Below are positions 37,739 to 49,912 of a stretch of 64,000 nucleotides of DNA, piece by piece. Position numbers and translations under genes: made by a program. The stretch spans positions 103,258 through 167,257 of the forward strand of contig KB309773.1 of the NCBI GenBank assembly GCA_000328365.1, read 5' to 3'. The notes under the pieces are model-generated. The model ran no database searches, was not told the DNA's origin, and was given only the letters and a program-made list of their open reading frames with translations. Every line of letters begins with the position of its first letter. Position 1 is the stretch's first letter. The DNA comes from Capitella teleta. Lineage: Eukaryota; Annelida; Polychaeta; Capitellidae.

Positions 37739-40002
37739 AGGGAAGGTTACCTACACGTGTCTCCCACATTTGCCTAACGTTCCGTGTTTGCTGGGTCCTT
37801 CCCCGTTACTCATCCGTTCTTCTCCACTCTGCCCTTGCCCCTCTTCAAATGCAGAGTGGCGTCCCTTCGAGTCGCAACTTTGAATCAGTATACGTGTGAT
37901 ACGTAAGCAACAAGCAAAGTATAGCGCCCAACACAGCAGCGTCATGCAGCCTTAAAACATGGAAGATAATAGATCAACAGCCACTACACACGCGTTTTAT
38001 CTGGGCCAGTATACAAGTCAATGCGCCTAAATGAAGCTAATGCTTCCCGATCCCGATGCCTCTAAACGCGGATGCCGCACGCTCGTTTCCATGAATTTAC
38101 AAGGGGATAAAACTACTAGTACGTCTGCGTGATGAATCCTGTTGCATCCTGTATAATGCGGCCACCGGAGGCTGATTCTCAGACATCGGTCAGCGGGTTG
38201 CTAATGGTCTTTCAACACTTCTACCGAGATGAAAAATACCAGGAATCGTAATTAAATCAACAAAATGTTATGGAAACGTACTCTGTGGTTGCTTCAAATA
38301 TAATTTAGACAGGTGTATGCCGCAAGAGAGAATGGACACGTCATGGCAAATTATGGTTAATGACTAACATTGAGTGCATTAGGTGGGCATAAATAGTCGA
38401 GGTTGGGTAACAAAACCTGGCCGCATATTTGGATTGACTTATGCCCCCCCCCAATGGGCATTGTCCATTGTATGGGGTGTGCAAAAAAATGGGGCACTGA
38501 GTGCTTATAATTATAACAAACAGAATACGGGCGGCTTTCATTGAGTTTTGCAAATATGCTATATTTCGTGTTGTCATAGCAACACAAGATTGTGCAATGG
38601 GTGTGGATATTCCTGAGATTTTCAGCCAATAAATTAATTTTGATGTAAAATTATTGACATTGGCGCAAAGCACACCAATAATGCCGAATTTGACTGCATC
38701 AGGCAAACATTCAAGATGTGTAAAGATGCGACGCTTCGTGTGCATGAAATGCATAATACCCGCAATACATGCAGTCTACAGAAACTCTTACAACCAATCT
38801 TGATCGGGAAATATGAATGTAATAACATGTTGCCTGCGTTTTGGGTTCGATGATGAATTGATGAGTGCCTCTGAAGCGTGGTTCAAAGGGTCAACCGGAG
38901 GAGTTCTACTAAGAGGCTCAGAGAACTTGATAGCTACATACTAGTTAAAGAGCTTGCATAATTGCTTGAAGATACCATTATGATCAGAGATGTTGCAAAA
39001 AATTTACGAAACGCACTTCGTAACTTTACTCAATATGAAGAGGATGGTGATGGTCATAAGCCAGGCAACTCAACCAGTCGCCTGTGTTAAATGTCATTCC
39101 TGGACCGAGGGTAAATTCAAATCAGCTTTGAGAGTCCCAGCAACCACCCAAAAAGCCCTTGGGGCTCACGTGACATAGGTACGAAGCAAGAAGCACTCCG
39201 TACCCCTGTAATCGTGAATTTACGAGCCATAGGCGTGTAGAATAAAACCACATAAGATCAGAGTTCCTTGAGATAAAACTCACTATTAGCATCGCAATGG
39301 CTTCAGACGAGCAGCGCGGTCTTGTACAAGACTGTGGCACCAACAGCTTAGTGTAAGCGTAGCGACAGTGTAGTACTATGCAGTCTATGCTCTACGGCTA
39401 AGAATGCCATCAGGGAAAGCCCTTGAAGTTTCTGGTGGATACATGAGTCGCCAGAGGATTAAATGTGACCTATGAATGTCAGCACTGGGACGCATGGCCG
39501 CAGGGAGCATGTGTCTCACTCGATCCTTTTTTCACTTGCCTTTGTCTTCAGGATTATTATACTCGAAGAGTCGATGGCAGGGAATCTTTGCTTAGCCAAT
39601 GGGTGAAATGCAAGGTGCCTTTTCGCAATTAGCACATCTTTTTGCGGAACAACGAGTGTGCGTGGCTTATGGTGTCTCTTTATTCTGTTCCGTCAAAGTC
39701 AGAGGTCAGAGGCAATTCCCATGTTGCTATGCATTAAATGCTTTTATGATAAATGGGGTCGTCATCATTTTAAGAATTCGTTATAAAATGGCCCTATTAT
39801 ATTCACTATTTTGTCTAATATGATATCCGTAATTGAAACAGTTTAGACCATTTGATGAATTGGAAGTCAAAACCAGACCGCACGGCCCTTTTGTTGATTG
39901 AATCAGCCATGTATCATCATAGCATCTGGATCTATTCGGTGCCTTTGTATCGTAATCACATTTCCCTCTCGATCTAGCACTCTCTATAACTATTATTCTC
40001 AA
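37739..40002. other. Intergenic, no gene recognised
   Basis: The overlapping minus-strand frames at 38341-38828 have no domain and no splice borders. Nothing else is supported. Confidence 0.4.
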
Positions 40003-40084
40003 TGACGTCACTTAATGACGTCACTAGCGCACGCTGGCCAATCAAATGCAAGCTTGATCGCACACACGCACACACTCTATATTT
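40003..40084 (+). promoter_or_regulatory. Promoter-like cluster: two CREs, CCAAT, TATA
   Basis: Two perfect cAMP-response elements TGACGTCA (40003-40010 and 40016-40023, 13 bp start to start) are followed by CCAAT (40038-40042) and TATATTT (40078-40084). Order and spacing fit a plus-strand core promoter with start near 40110. No coding exon is recognised downstream, so a non-coding transcript or a first exon with a distant second exon is possible. The CREs are symmetric, so a minus-strand use cannot be excluded. Confidence 0.35.
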
Positions 40085-41342
40085 GAAATTCATTATGAAC
40101 GTTTTTAAAGAACAAAATAACAGTTTGCGTAGATTCTAGATAGTTCCGATCATTATTTTTCCATGTTCATAAATATAAGGTTCTATCGTCTTCCGTATTC
40201 TAGGTCTTTCTCGATTGTTCTCTTTTACAATAGCTCCAATTTATAGGACAATCAATTTCCATTGTTCAGAGAGACAATCATGGAGTGGCCAGCTGACCAT
40301 ACCGGGTGTTCACTCGAGATGCGGGCATCAGCTAAAAGATCTTAGATAGCGCCTGAAGAATGCAATGCCGAGGATCGAGCAGCCGAACTATGTAATCTGT
40401 ATGGTGATCACACCTGAATCATCAAGTGGCAAGAACCTTGGTTTGAACTCGATTACATAAAAATTAACTAAGTACTAGAGTATTTCGAGATATAAAACAT
40501 TAGAGCTTATATGTGAGGACACTTGTTTTTGTAAGCAGTCATATCGAACGCCTTGCTGAAGTCTTATATGCAAGGCGTATTTATGTATAATATGCCCGGT
40601 TAGAGACAACGGACGACTGAATGTTGCAATCTGTTGATTTTGTCACCCGGTTTTCGATCAACATTGACACGTGTGATTATGGACTCTTATCACAAAGGGA
40701 AAGTGCACCCACTTCTGCACATTGGGCCACTATGTCCAATTAGGAGTAAGCAACTGTTGCAACACAGTGTTCTCAATATTGTGCCCAAGGTAGACCTATT
40801 TGCTGGTTTCTGATCGAAAGTTTAGTATATTCATGCGATAAATAAGGTGTGCGTGTATTTCTAGAACCCCACGTGTGCTATAGATGTTTCTAAATCATTT
40901 GAATGCAAATATCTTTGAGAGCATTCCTCATCGAAATGAGGGAAAGAGAGAGAACAAAATTATTCCATCAGTCTTTTCTTATTTACAGAAAACAACTGCC
41001 TTAAAGCAGGATCGTTTGCATTATAACCGCAATTGCTTTTCGAATGGTATTTATCACGCATACTTATATTGATGATAATAATGCTAAACTTTTCACGACA
41101 TCCCATGAAATATTTCGCACAACTTTGGTTAAAATCGCTAAATTTGACAAAAATTTGACAACACGTGTTTGACCATTCCAAGTTTTCAGTGTTCTTCATT
41201 TACCATTACTACCTTTAGTTGAGTACTTTATCCATTGACGGAATTTCCCAGCCATCACTCAAACTCACACACAACAATCAAATTGGTTCAGAAATGATTT
41301 CTCTAAATGAAATTCTCGAATAATAATTAATTATACTGGGAA
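40085..41342. other. Intergenic, no gene recognised
   Basis: AT-rich DNA without a supported frame on either strand. Any first exon driven by the 40.0-kb promoter-like cluster would begin here, but none is visible. Confidence 0.4.
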
Positions 41343-41672
41343 TTATAATGGAATTAAATTCTTGTCATACATAATTATTGGGATTGAATCGATCATTCTA
41401 TCGAATTTTGTATTAAATGTATAAATCAACGCATCTGTTTCCCAAATCGCAATGCCATATAATCGCCTTCCATCACCAAACACAAAACAAACTGCAACCC
41501 TATTTGAACACCTGGTGACCCGAGAGTTCACAGTTCAATCAAGTGCATTCCTTCCCTACCTGCTCATGTAGTCCTGGAAGCGATGCACCCTCTTATTGTT
41601 GTAAGCATTCACTGATCCGACCCCCAAACACCACAGAAGGCCCACAACGAACTCAGCCAATGTGAGTAACAT
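41343..41672 (-). CDS. Possible small secreted or membrane protein, two exons
   Basis: Minus-strand ATG at 41672 opens MLLTLAEFVVGLLWCLGVGS, a good signal peptide or membrane segment, continuing to FQDYMSR at a GT donor (exon 41672-41560). After a 48-bp intron, exon 41511-41343 continues in phase (CSNRVAVCFVFGDGRRLYGI) to a stop, giving 93 residues. The upstream reading frame stays open, so the segment could be the end of a longer membrane protein. I do not recognise a family. Support is only hydropathy, matched splice phase and an intron length like others in this window. Confidence 0.3.
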
Positions 41673-43450
41673 TGTCCGTATGATGCTCCGGTCCAATTGC
41701 AATTCTGCGGTGGTCCTTTCGCCACGGCAACAAGGATTCAACTGTTGTGTTACCTCGGCCCCTCAGCAGGTCACTTGCTCAGGCTGCAGCGCACCTCACC
41801 GCTCCGAGGCCGCAGTCAGTGTCCGTCGAATTTGCATTATATTAAATCTGGGGTAAATGGAATTAATGTATGCAAGTTCCGTGTTCAATTTGACGTGATG
41901 ATTGATTATATTGTACATAGCCATTATAACGTTTCTGGAGAGAGGGTCCATATGGTTATTGTATTGTGTATTCAGTAAGTTATGTATCAGAAACGCTGGA
42001 TTTAATTAAAATTATATAAAATATGAAAATCGAAAGTGTTTGTGGCATATGCCAGCTCATTCCACTGCTATTAACAACGCCTTGTAAATCTGTCAACGGG
42101 TCAATCCATAAAGCAATGCAAACGCATGCAAATGCAGACCTTGTAATCTCCTCATGCATGGTTTGTGGACGCAGGAGACGCGTGTTTCTCCGGTGCTGGG
42201 TAATTCTGCTTCAGAGGCACTCGAAAGGAGCTCTCACCCTGCATGCAACAATTGTGCTCTGCTCAAGCGTCTGTTTCACGAGTCGGAAACTGCCTTTTTG
42301 TTTTCACTGTTTTATCAGGTTACCACCCATTGAACTCACCAAATAGCGGTCTGGCTGCACTATTATATATTCAGTTTAAGCATAATATATATATAAAGAA
42401 TCGGCGCCTTTTAGACGACTGAGCCATTTCAGTTGGCTTCCGGAATAGTTACGAGGAAGATTACGAATAAAAGGTACTGTGCCTGCAAATCCCGTCGTGT
42501 GATTAAACTGTGACTGCTATTCAATCAGCAATAGCTGCCTCCGTCCAGGATACGACATTGCCCATATAGTGTCCATTACAATACAAAACATGGCTTATGG
42601 CTGTATCAATTTGAGCTGTTGGGTATTAAAGCGGAAAACGACATCATCATAAATGATCCCTTCTCCGAGAATTGTCTGAGAGATGTCGATTCGTGGACAT
42701 GTGCCCTGGCGGGATGTTCTCCTTAGATCATGCTAGCAATATGTGATATGGCCTTGACATCATCATCCTCGATGCAAGACGTTGACGACATGTTCAAAGC
42801 GAACGTGCTTGCGATCAAATGTGTCCCTGCCGTACAGTGAGATAACAACGTCCAGCGCACTACAATCGTCTGTCATTGCATAATTCGGCTTCCAACCAAT
42901 TTCATAGTTAACAAATATAAGTCAAGACCTCTAGCAAATCATTTAGATTGCTGATTGTGGAAACATCATTTTAATTAAATTGGCTAAAAAAAGACCCTTC
43001 TCCACCTCCAACTATAGGTCAACTATTCCAGTTATGCTATTTATAACAACAATGTACAAACAGTTGGTCAGGTAGATGTTAGATCGATTTATTTATTTGA
43101 CACCCAATAGGATGCAAAAGCTGATATAGGTGAGGTAAAGGTCAGGAGATATGTAAGCAATCCTTGCTAATCGCTACTTTAATTGCTTGCCACCAGCAAT
43201 GTAAGAAGAGATGAGTTACTGGTACTAGGAACGTGCCTAGGAATGCTATTGGTGAAAGAAGAAGAAAAAAAAAAAAAAAAAAAAAATGGTTGATTGATTC
43301 TAGAAACACGTGCTGAGATGATATCCACAAGGATACAAAATTAGGTCACACATTACGATAAGTTGTAGCTGTGCTTTCGGACGAAACCAGACAAATCCTT
43401 TCCTGACATTTTTATCGCCCCTTGGATGCCAGGCTCTACGCCAACACACG
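41673..43450. other. No gene recognised
   Basis: Contains an A run at about 43264-43286 and short frames without motifs. The 107-codon plus frame at 42023-42346 shows nothing recognisable. Confidence 0.4.
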
Positions 43451-44182
43451 TCAAATCGGCATTCGTTTTCGTTCTCGGGGCGAGCGCTGCGCGGATTGGC
43501 TGGTCATTGGAAGACGTGTCCCATTATACTTATGCGTTTTAATGGGAGGATCATTGTTTTTGCTCGTTGTAAAATAATTTGAATCCGTCGTTTGGGGACA
43601 CGGGTCTGAAATTGCTACCTCGGCTTGGTTCGAATAGCCGGACATTTGAGGATATAAGAGTCGTGACCTATGACGATCCTGCCCGTAATTTGAAGAACGT
43701 GAGAGCTGAAATAAGTGGATCGAAATAATGGGGAGTATTACATCCAGGCCACCTGCTCAGTTGCCGGATAAGTATCTCGTCGGAGGAAGCGACGTTAAGA
43801 AAGAAAGATATGCGTGCTGTAATTATATTCTGAGCATGGTTGATTGACCACACTACTCGGCTCCATCACTGCTCACCTGTGAACTTAGAAGATCTTCATG
43901 AGGTGTCATCGTGACGGTGTCTCGTTCGGGAAGGACTTCGCACGGGGAGATTTTTGCTAAGTGTGCTCTGTAGAAATGGATGACGCTGTGCATCGACTTT
44001 ACAAATACATCTTCCTTCCATGGTTCTGCTACATCATGCAATCTTACGTTGACACGATCTGTTCTATGAACTCTGCCCAATTTCAAGCATCGACAACATG
44101 TTGACTGAGAAGTTGTTCTGAAGGACGTGGATGGATGTGATCTGGAGCACTCGCCCGACAGATCCTCCGGACGCATACCAAT
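43451..44182 (-). CDS. Candidate 3' end of an unknown minus-strand gene, two exons
   Basis: Exon 44182-43877 (306 nt, exactly 102 codons) has an AG acceptor (GCAATAG) and a good GTGAGC donor. It reads without stops, with segments such as EPWKEDVFVKSMHSVIHFYR and MTPHEDLLSSQ. Exon 43678-43451 follows in the same phase after ACGGGCAG and ends in a stop; it is polar and basic (PRERKRMPI at the end), like a cytoplasmic or disordered tail. The 5' part is not found. I do not recognise the family. Two open, phase-matched exons with proper borders make this better than chance, but no homology supports it. Confidence 0.38.
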
Positions 44183-44723
44183 CTATTGCATACAGCCCGA
44201 TATTGCATCTCTATCTCTTCTGATGGGTATCCAAAAGTGTGCAATTTTTAATATTGTTGAAAGGTGCATTAATTAAACGGTGGTGGATACACAGATGTTG
44301 TTGAAATTATACAATGATAAAATTTAATCAAATTATATGATCAACTTATCAATCCGCAATCAAATAAATCAAAAATCGGATAACTAATTGAAAAGTATTA
44401 ACATTCGTTTTTTTGTACATATAATTAGAATATATCTTCATAATTATCATATGATTACTTACGGTCTGTAATTATATGTTATATAACAATCTGCATGAGT
44501 AAATGTGGACACTTAGCTCCGTGTAAAAATGCCCCTCTTCCAAAATAATAGGTCTGCCATCTCCAGCTGCACAGAAACACAGAAAGGAAACATTTTCTAA
44601 AGCCTCGATGCTTTTTAAGACAAGTTCATGTCTAAATACCGCATTTTCTGCCCATCGCTTTCTTAAGATCCATCCGATTGGAAGATTGGATCAGTTAAGT
44701 GAGGCTTGAAACTTAAGAAAGAT

Positions 44724-44909
44724 TCATTCTAATATAGACGTTGATTGTCTGGTCAGGGAACGACTGTTATTTTGCTCTTCAGGGACATACATGACAATGA
44801 TTAACATCAACGTCATCAATGTGAATACCAACGTGCCACAAATCAGCGTAAATTTTCCAATTTTAGTGCTGAAACATGTGTTACCACTTTTCAGTATCCA
44901 CGTAAACAT
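44724..44909 (-). other. Short frame with a type II membrane anchor
   Basis: A 61-codon minus-strand frame starting with ATG at 44909 has a short basic N-terminus and then FTLICGTLVFTLMTLMLIIV, like the signal anchor of a Golgi enzyme, then a polar stem and a stop. It is divergent (head to head, about 300 bp) from the GT91-like gene at 45207. It may be a first exon of the 43451-44182 candidate, but no convincing donor was found. Confidence 0.25.
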
Positions 44910-45206
44910 ATGTTTTTAAAATTATATTGTTGATAGATTTCAAAGAAGTGAAGAAATACACTCATACATCACATTTTTATCGGCATGTTATTTGCATAGT
45001 ATTCCCAATTCGACGAAACAAACACATCAAATCAATGCTTCCCCCACTTATACGATGATCGAGCTTGTAACTTATGCCAATAGATGAATAATATAAAATT
45101 AGCTCGGTGCAGTGCTTTTCCATTTCATAATGGGAGCTCACAGGTGCCGTTAGTTAATAGCAATCGGCAGCTGGCGCAAGTTGTAGGTGATATCGCATGT
45201 GCGGCC

Positions 45207-46598
45207 ATGGATACTCTAACCATGGTTAAACGGTACGGCAAGGTGGCCTTCCAATTGAGCTGTATCTTCATCACTTCCTTGCTGCTAAGAGTTCTTCAGG
45301 TGAGATTCGAACAATCACTGGATTATGCAAATGAGGAGAAATACAGTGTGCTAGATAAGGATTTATCAGGTCAGCCATTGCCAACGACATTTAGATTTGC
45401 CGACAACGTATCATTGCCGTTGGAATACCAACTGAAAGGATGCATCTTCGTCGATTCACCAGCGCCCTGCATCGAGACCCACCACCCCGTCCGCACAGGG
45501 TTGCTCCACTCCTTCGCGTCTTACTTCGAGGACAAAGTGAGCCACAAGTTCGTTGATCCACCTGGAGACAACTCGTATTATGTACTGAGTCCTGCATTGG
45601 CCATTCGAGGTGGCAAACTAAAAGTGTATGCCAGGATCATGTTGGACAGGCTCCGGTATCGGTACCATAAACACAAGAGCTTCCCACTGAATCAGTTCTC
45701 TGCAAATTACATCTACACTGAGACATTTGGTACGGGGATGGTACCAAAGGACAACGGAGAGATCCTCTCAATACCCATGCCCGTTGTTCCCTTGGAGAGC
45801 GACGGCCCAATGGATCCCAGAGTGTTCACCCATAATGGGCGGCTGTACCTGATGGTCTTGATGTTTACACACATAGGTGAACTCTTATGGAAACCACACC
45901 CTTTAATTTGGGACCTGGAGAAATCAAAATTGTTTATACCATCAGTGAATTTAACCTACAACCCAAGAGCTCCACAGGAGAAAAATTGGAGCCCTCTTGT
46001 GATAAACCGGACCCTGTATCTGGTACACAACCTGGATCCCCTCCGAATCGTGCAATGTGATATCAGACATGGTAGCATTGGCTGCCAATTTGTGCAAGAC
46101 GACTCACAGAATTTTAAATTTGAACGGCGAAAGCATGTTTTACGCGGAGGTACACCATTTATACTGTACAAATGGCCGTATTACATCGCATTAGCTCACT
46201 CGGTCGTTATACAAGAGAAACAAGGAGTTCCGTACGACAGAGTACGTCGATACGAAGCCAATCTTGTGGTTATGCGAGCAGTGCCAAATTTCCGAATAGT
46301 CTATGTCAGTAATGCTTTGAAGTTTAATGATGACTTATATAAAAATATCAGCATGGTTTACTATGAAGGTCAGGTGAAGGTTGATAATGAATTCGTGTAC
46401 CCAGTGAGCATCATTCGGGAGTCGAGTGATAGCATAGCCATCGGTGGTCACGTAAAAGATAGGGTCAGTGTCCTGCTTCGACTGACCGGAATCCGTTCCA
46501 TCATGTCACATATTTCGGCTTTGGATTCTGTCACAAAAAGTAACGTCAGCCATTTAGAAATCCAGCAATTTGTGCGGAAAAATTTCCCTTTGAATTGA
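45207..46598 (+). CDS. Type II membrane protein, GT91/GH130-like beta-propeller (beta-mannosyltransferase-like)
   Basis: Single uninterrupted frame. I start at 45207 because its context, GCGGCCATGG, is ideal for initiation and puts a short basic tail before the membrane segment (residues about 13-27, VAFQLSCIFITSLLL). An in-frame ATG at 45084 would add 41 residues. The lumenal part has the motifs of the five-bladed propeller shared by GH130 phosphorylases and fungal GT91 beta-mannosyltransferases: MDPRVF near residue 203, where family members carry the catalytic Asp; EKNWSPLVINRTLYLVHNLD from about 258; and GGTPFILYKWPYYIALAHS from about 314. Family knowledge suggests a Golgi enzyme acting on mannose-type glycans; substrate and activity here are inference. 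Lack of introns, unlike its neighbours, may reflect retroposition or ancestral intron loss. Confidence 0.75.
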   Translation: MDTLTMVKRYGKVAFQLSCIFITSLLLRVLQVRFEQSLDYANEEKYSVLDKDLSGQPLPTTFRFADNVSLPLEYQLKGCIFVDSPAPCIETHHPVRTGLLHSFASYFEDKVSHKFVDPPGDNSYYVLSPALAIRGGKLKVYARIMLDRLRYRYHKHKSFPLNQFSANYIYTETFGTGMVPKDNGEILSIPMPVVPLESDGPMDPRVFTHNGRLYLMVLMFTHIGELLWKPHPLIWDLEKSKLFIPSVNLTYNPRAPQEKNWSPLVINRTLYLVHNLDPLRIVQCDIRHGSIGCQFVQDDSQNFKFERRKHVLRGGTPFILYKWPYYIALAHSVVIQEKQGVPYDRVRRYEANLVVMRAVPNFRIVYVSNALKFNDDLYKNISMVYYEGQVKVDNEFVYPVSIIRESSDSIAIGGHVKDRVSVLLRLTGIRSIMSHISALDSVTKSNVSHLEIQQFVRKNFPLN

Positions 46599-49500
46599 TT
46601 ATTAGATAATAATGAAAAATGTTAATTTCTGATGGTGTTGGCTGTTTGCTGTGGGGTGCCCACGTGGAGGCAGCTATTTTACTTTCAAAACATGGAATTT
46701 TATTAACCATAACGAATATAAACATCATGTTATAACATCATGTTATATAAAATTACCATAATGCAGTCTTATAACAGTGAATTATCTCAATCCAATGTGT
46801 AGGCACTTTTCATCAATATCACAATATGGTGAGGTTGTCATGGATACATACGTCACCGGGGAATTTGATTATGCGGACAGAAATATGTCCGCATAACAGT
46901 GTTTGCCCTGAGTTTTATTCATCGCTTCATAGCTCAAATTGAGTTAGATGTCCGAGAGAAACGACCTTCATGCCACCATCGAGACTTCTCCCTGGACATG
47001 TTACTAAACGCGGGGTGAGAAAAATTGCTGATATAGGTTCAGTCAGCCCAGAGAGCATCAAATGAGAATAAATGCATAATTAAGAACTTGTATAAAAATC
47101 CAATGTGCTCACTTCATGGCATAAAAGTTGAAGTGTTAATGACGTAATGGATAACATTGTAGGTAAAGAGGAATCCCAGATGAGAGACACAAAACGTTAA
47201 ATAAATAAATAAATCTATCCTATATAATTAAACATCAGCAAAGCAAAAATGAAAAACCAACAATAGAAGTTATTTTTATTGGAGGTCAGGTTGAACAACA
47301 AACCTTTGTCTGAGGACGTCATTGTTGCTGCTTAATTTATGGTGATTTCATTATTGAGCTTTGTGAAACATCTTTTATCGCCACCAACAAAAGGCAGAAT
47401 ATATCCGTTTCTTTGCACGTGTTTTTGTTGTTTTTCGGTGATTTGAAAATTAAAGTTAAATGTCTGCAAAGGTTTTCTCCATACTTGAATTGTTCATGTT
47501 TACTTGAGCAGAGAACATGCAGAATGTATTTTTTTCTCTATGTTTTCCTGTGACAATAATGAACGATACGCTGATTCTATTGACGGATTTCCAGCTAAGC
47601 GGTCTGCCAATGTACGTCCGCTTAGAAAGGACATCCGAGCAGCAGGGCAACACGGTTTCAAGGTCTTGGGAATCTGATTAGACGGGTGCTGCTTCTGAAT
47701 GGGATTGATCTAATAATGTGGATTGCCCTGTCATTCCGGACCATGAGATGACAACGTGACTCAGAGCCTAGAAATTAGAATGTCAAATCGGAGCCACTTC
47801 TCCGTGCTTCAGTTATGCAGGAACATATCCGGACTTCCTCTTTTCATTTTCTTATAGGACAAACTACAAACCACACAAATAACGTAAAAATAATAAGAAT
47901 TAACGTTAACATATGTGAAGGAATTCATTATCATGTTTGCGTTAAAAAATACGAACTTCGTAGATCTATATTCTTCTTGACCTTAGGCTGTCAAATAAAT
48001 GACCTCTACTTACATTGTTGCTATATAGACTTAGGACAGTCCAACGTTGACCATGAAATGTGATGCGGCCGTTACTGTGTCTGATTTACAAGGCATTGTG
48101 GTCCCCTGCCTTCCTGATAAATACCAGTAGTAAAAGTTATGAGGTCCGGGCCTTCGGGGACAGTCATGACTCCGCCTGATCACCCAAATGGCATGCGCCC
48201 ACAAGAGCATCCAGGCCTCAATCACTGGCCCCACGTATAAGGCTCTTCACGTGATTAGTCCATGGGGGTTATGGGCGGCCTGATTGCATACGGAATTAGA
48301 AGTTCATTATTGATATTTTTATTAACAGATTCATGAGCTTTGTTCGCCATTAATTTTGTCTTTAATATAAATTATGTAGAACACGAGAAGCCCACGATTT
48401 GACGATTTAACGTCTTAACGATTGTTCACAATGTCCTAATTTGCAGGCTACATGCATGGACAGTTGCACTGTTTAGCCTTGCTGATCGGTTTGGCTGCAC
48501 TGCGTCTATGAAAGAATTAAGTGGTCATCCTCGGCGTCGATTTGGGGCCTCGATCTCGAAACCTTTCACATGTCAGACGCCGTTGGATTGCTTGCAGCGG
48601 TTGAACCGACTGCCTATCCGAGGCGCTCCTTGCTCTTAGAGTGCTGCAACTCTTAACCCAGCAATGTGTCGATTCGTCTCTCATTGAGGGATTCCCCAGC
48701 AACCGCACTCTGGACAGATTGGTCACGAAAGAGTCACCATTTGAGTCTAATAGCCATGCCACAAAAAACGGCTATTTCGGCCCAAAATGGCGCCGCGGTA
48801 GCACTGCTTATGCTGACGCAAAGATCGCCCATTAAGGAAATCGCAAATGGCAAGAAAAACTCGAGAAAAGATTCGAGATTTTAGCCCACTTTGGGAGCTG
48901 CTCCGAAGATGAGGCGAGAACAAAATTGAAAGTACTTGGTAGTCTGGGTCACTTTCCTCGGTGTGCAAGCATGCAATCATGCTTGCATAACACACAATTT
49001 TAAAATATGACAATAATAATTAATATGACTGCAAACTCATACAAGTACAATGCAGTCTATTTGAATCAAAAGCCAAAGTTCTTGATGGGTGTAATAAAAC
49101 TTTCAAAATTGACATAAATTGTTTGCAAGCTGATGGAGCTGCCTGTGGACAAGTTTGGACCGATTTACAATTTCAAATTAAACCTGAAATTTGTAGCCAC
49201 TGGCAGAGTGCAGACGGGTGACGCCTTGAATATGGATATAAAACGGATTATAATGTTTGTGAAAACGTTATTTGGCTGAAATTGTACGCTTAGTCAGCGA
49301 TTAAAATCCGTTTCGTGATCTGTAAAACGAAGCAAAGAAGATCTGCATTGGAGTATTCGGTGGTAATAATCTCACTACATGTAATCTGCTAATTTTGAAT
49401 GCAATATATTGATTAGTAGGTACATGTACCTACTGATATCTGAGTGTGATGAAATAGATATGTAAAAGTGCACTATAAAAAGGTTGACATGTACGTCTAC

Positions 49501-49912
49501 CATTCATTGTAAATGACACGGAATATGTGAACGTGATATGATGGTTAAAAGAAGAATAAATCTTACAGTAGTGGTTGTCAAGAGCGCAATCTGAACTATG
49601 AATTCCGGGTGCGTTGGTCTCTTCTGCTGTGAATGCTCTGCTGCCCAGTGAGGAGACACATTGGTCACGGAGCATCATGCAATTATCACGACTACGATCG
49701 TGCTGTGACCCTTTCTGAATTCCTGGAATAGACGAGCCATCGGGATCATAACGCACTCTTCTACTTATCATAACGCTATCAAAATGTTATGATTTCGGAC
49801 GATCCTGATGGAAATGTGGAAATAGTTTGTTTTTCAAAAATCATTTAAAGAACATAATTAGTTATGTCTACTTGCAGTGAAGAATAACAAATTAAAGGAA
49901 GGATTTAATAAT
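46599..49912. other. No gene recognised
   Basis: Includes a perfect hairpin at 46869-46896 (11-bp arms TTATGCGGACA and TGTCCGCATAA, 6-base loop). The minus frames at 48517-48762 and 49430-49771 are hydrophilic but lack splice borders or motifs. Confidence 0.4.

Noticed and set aside
38341-38754. 137-codon minus frame
   Set aside because: Overlaps other random frames; no motif or splice borders.
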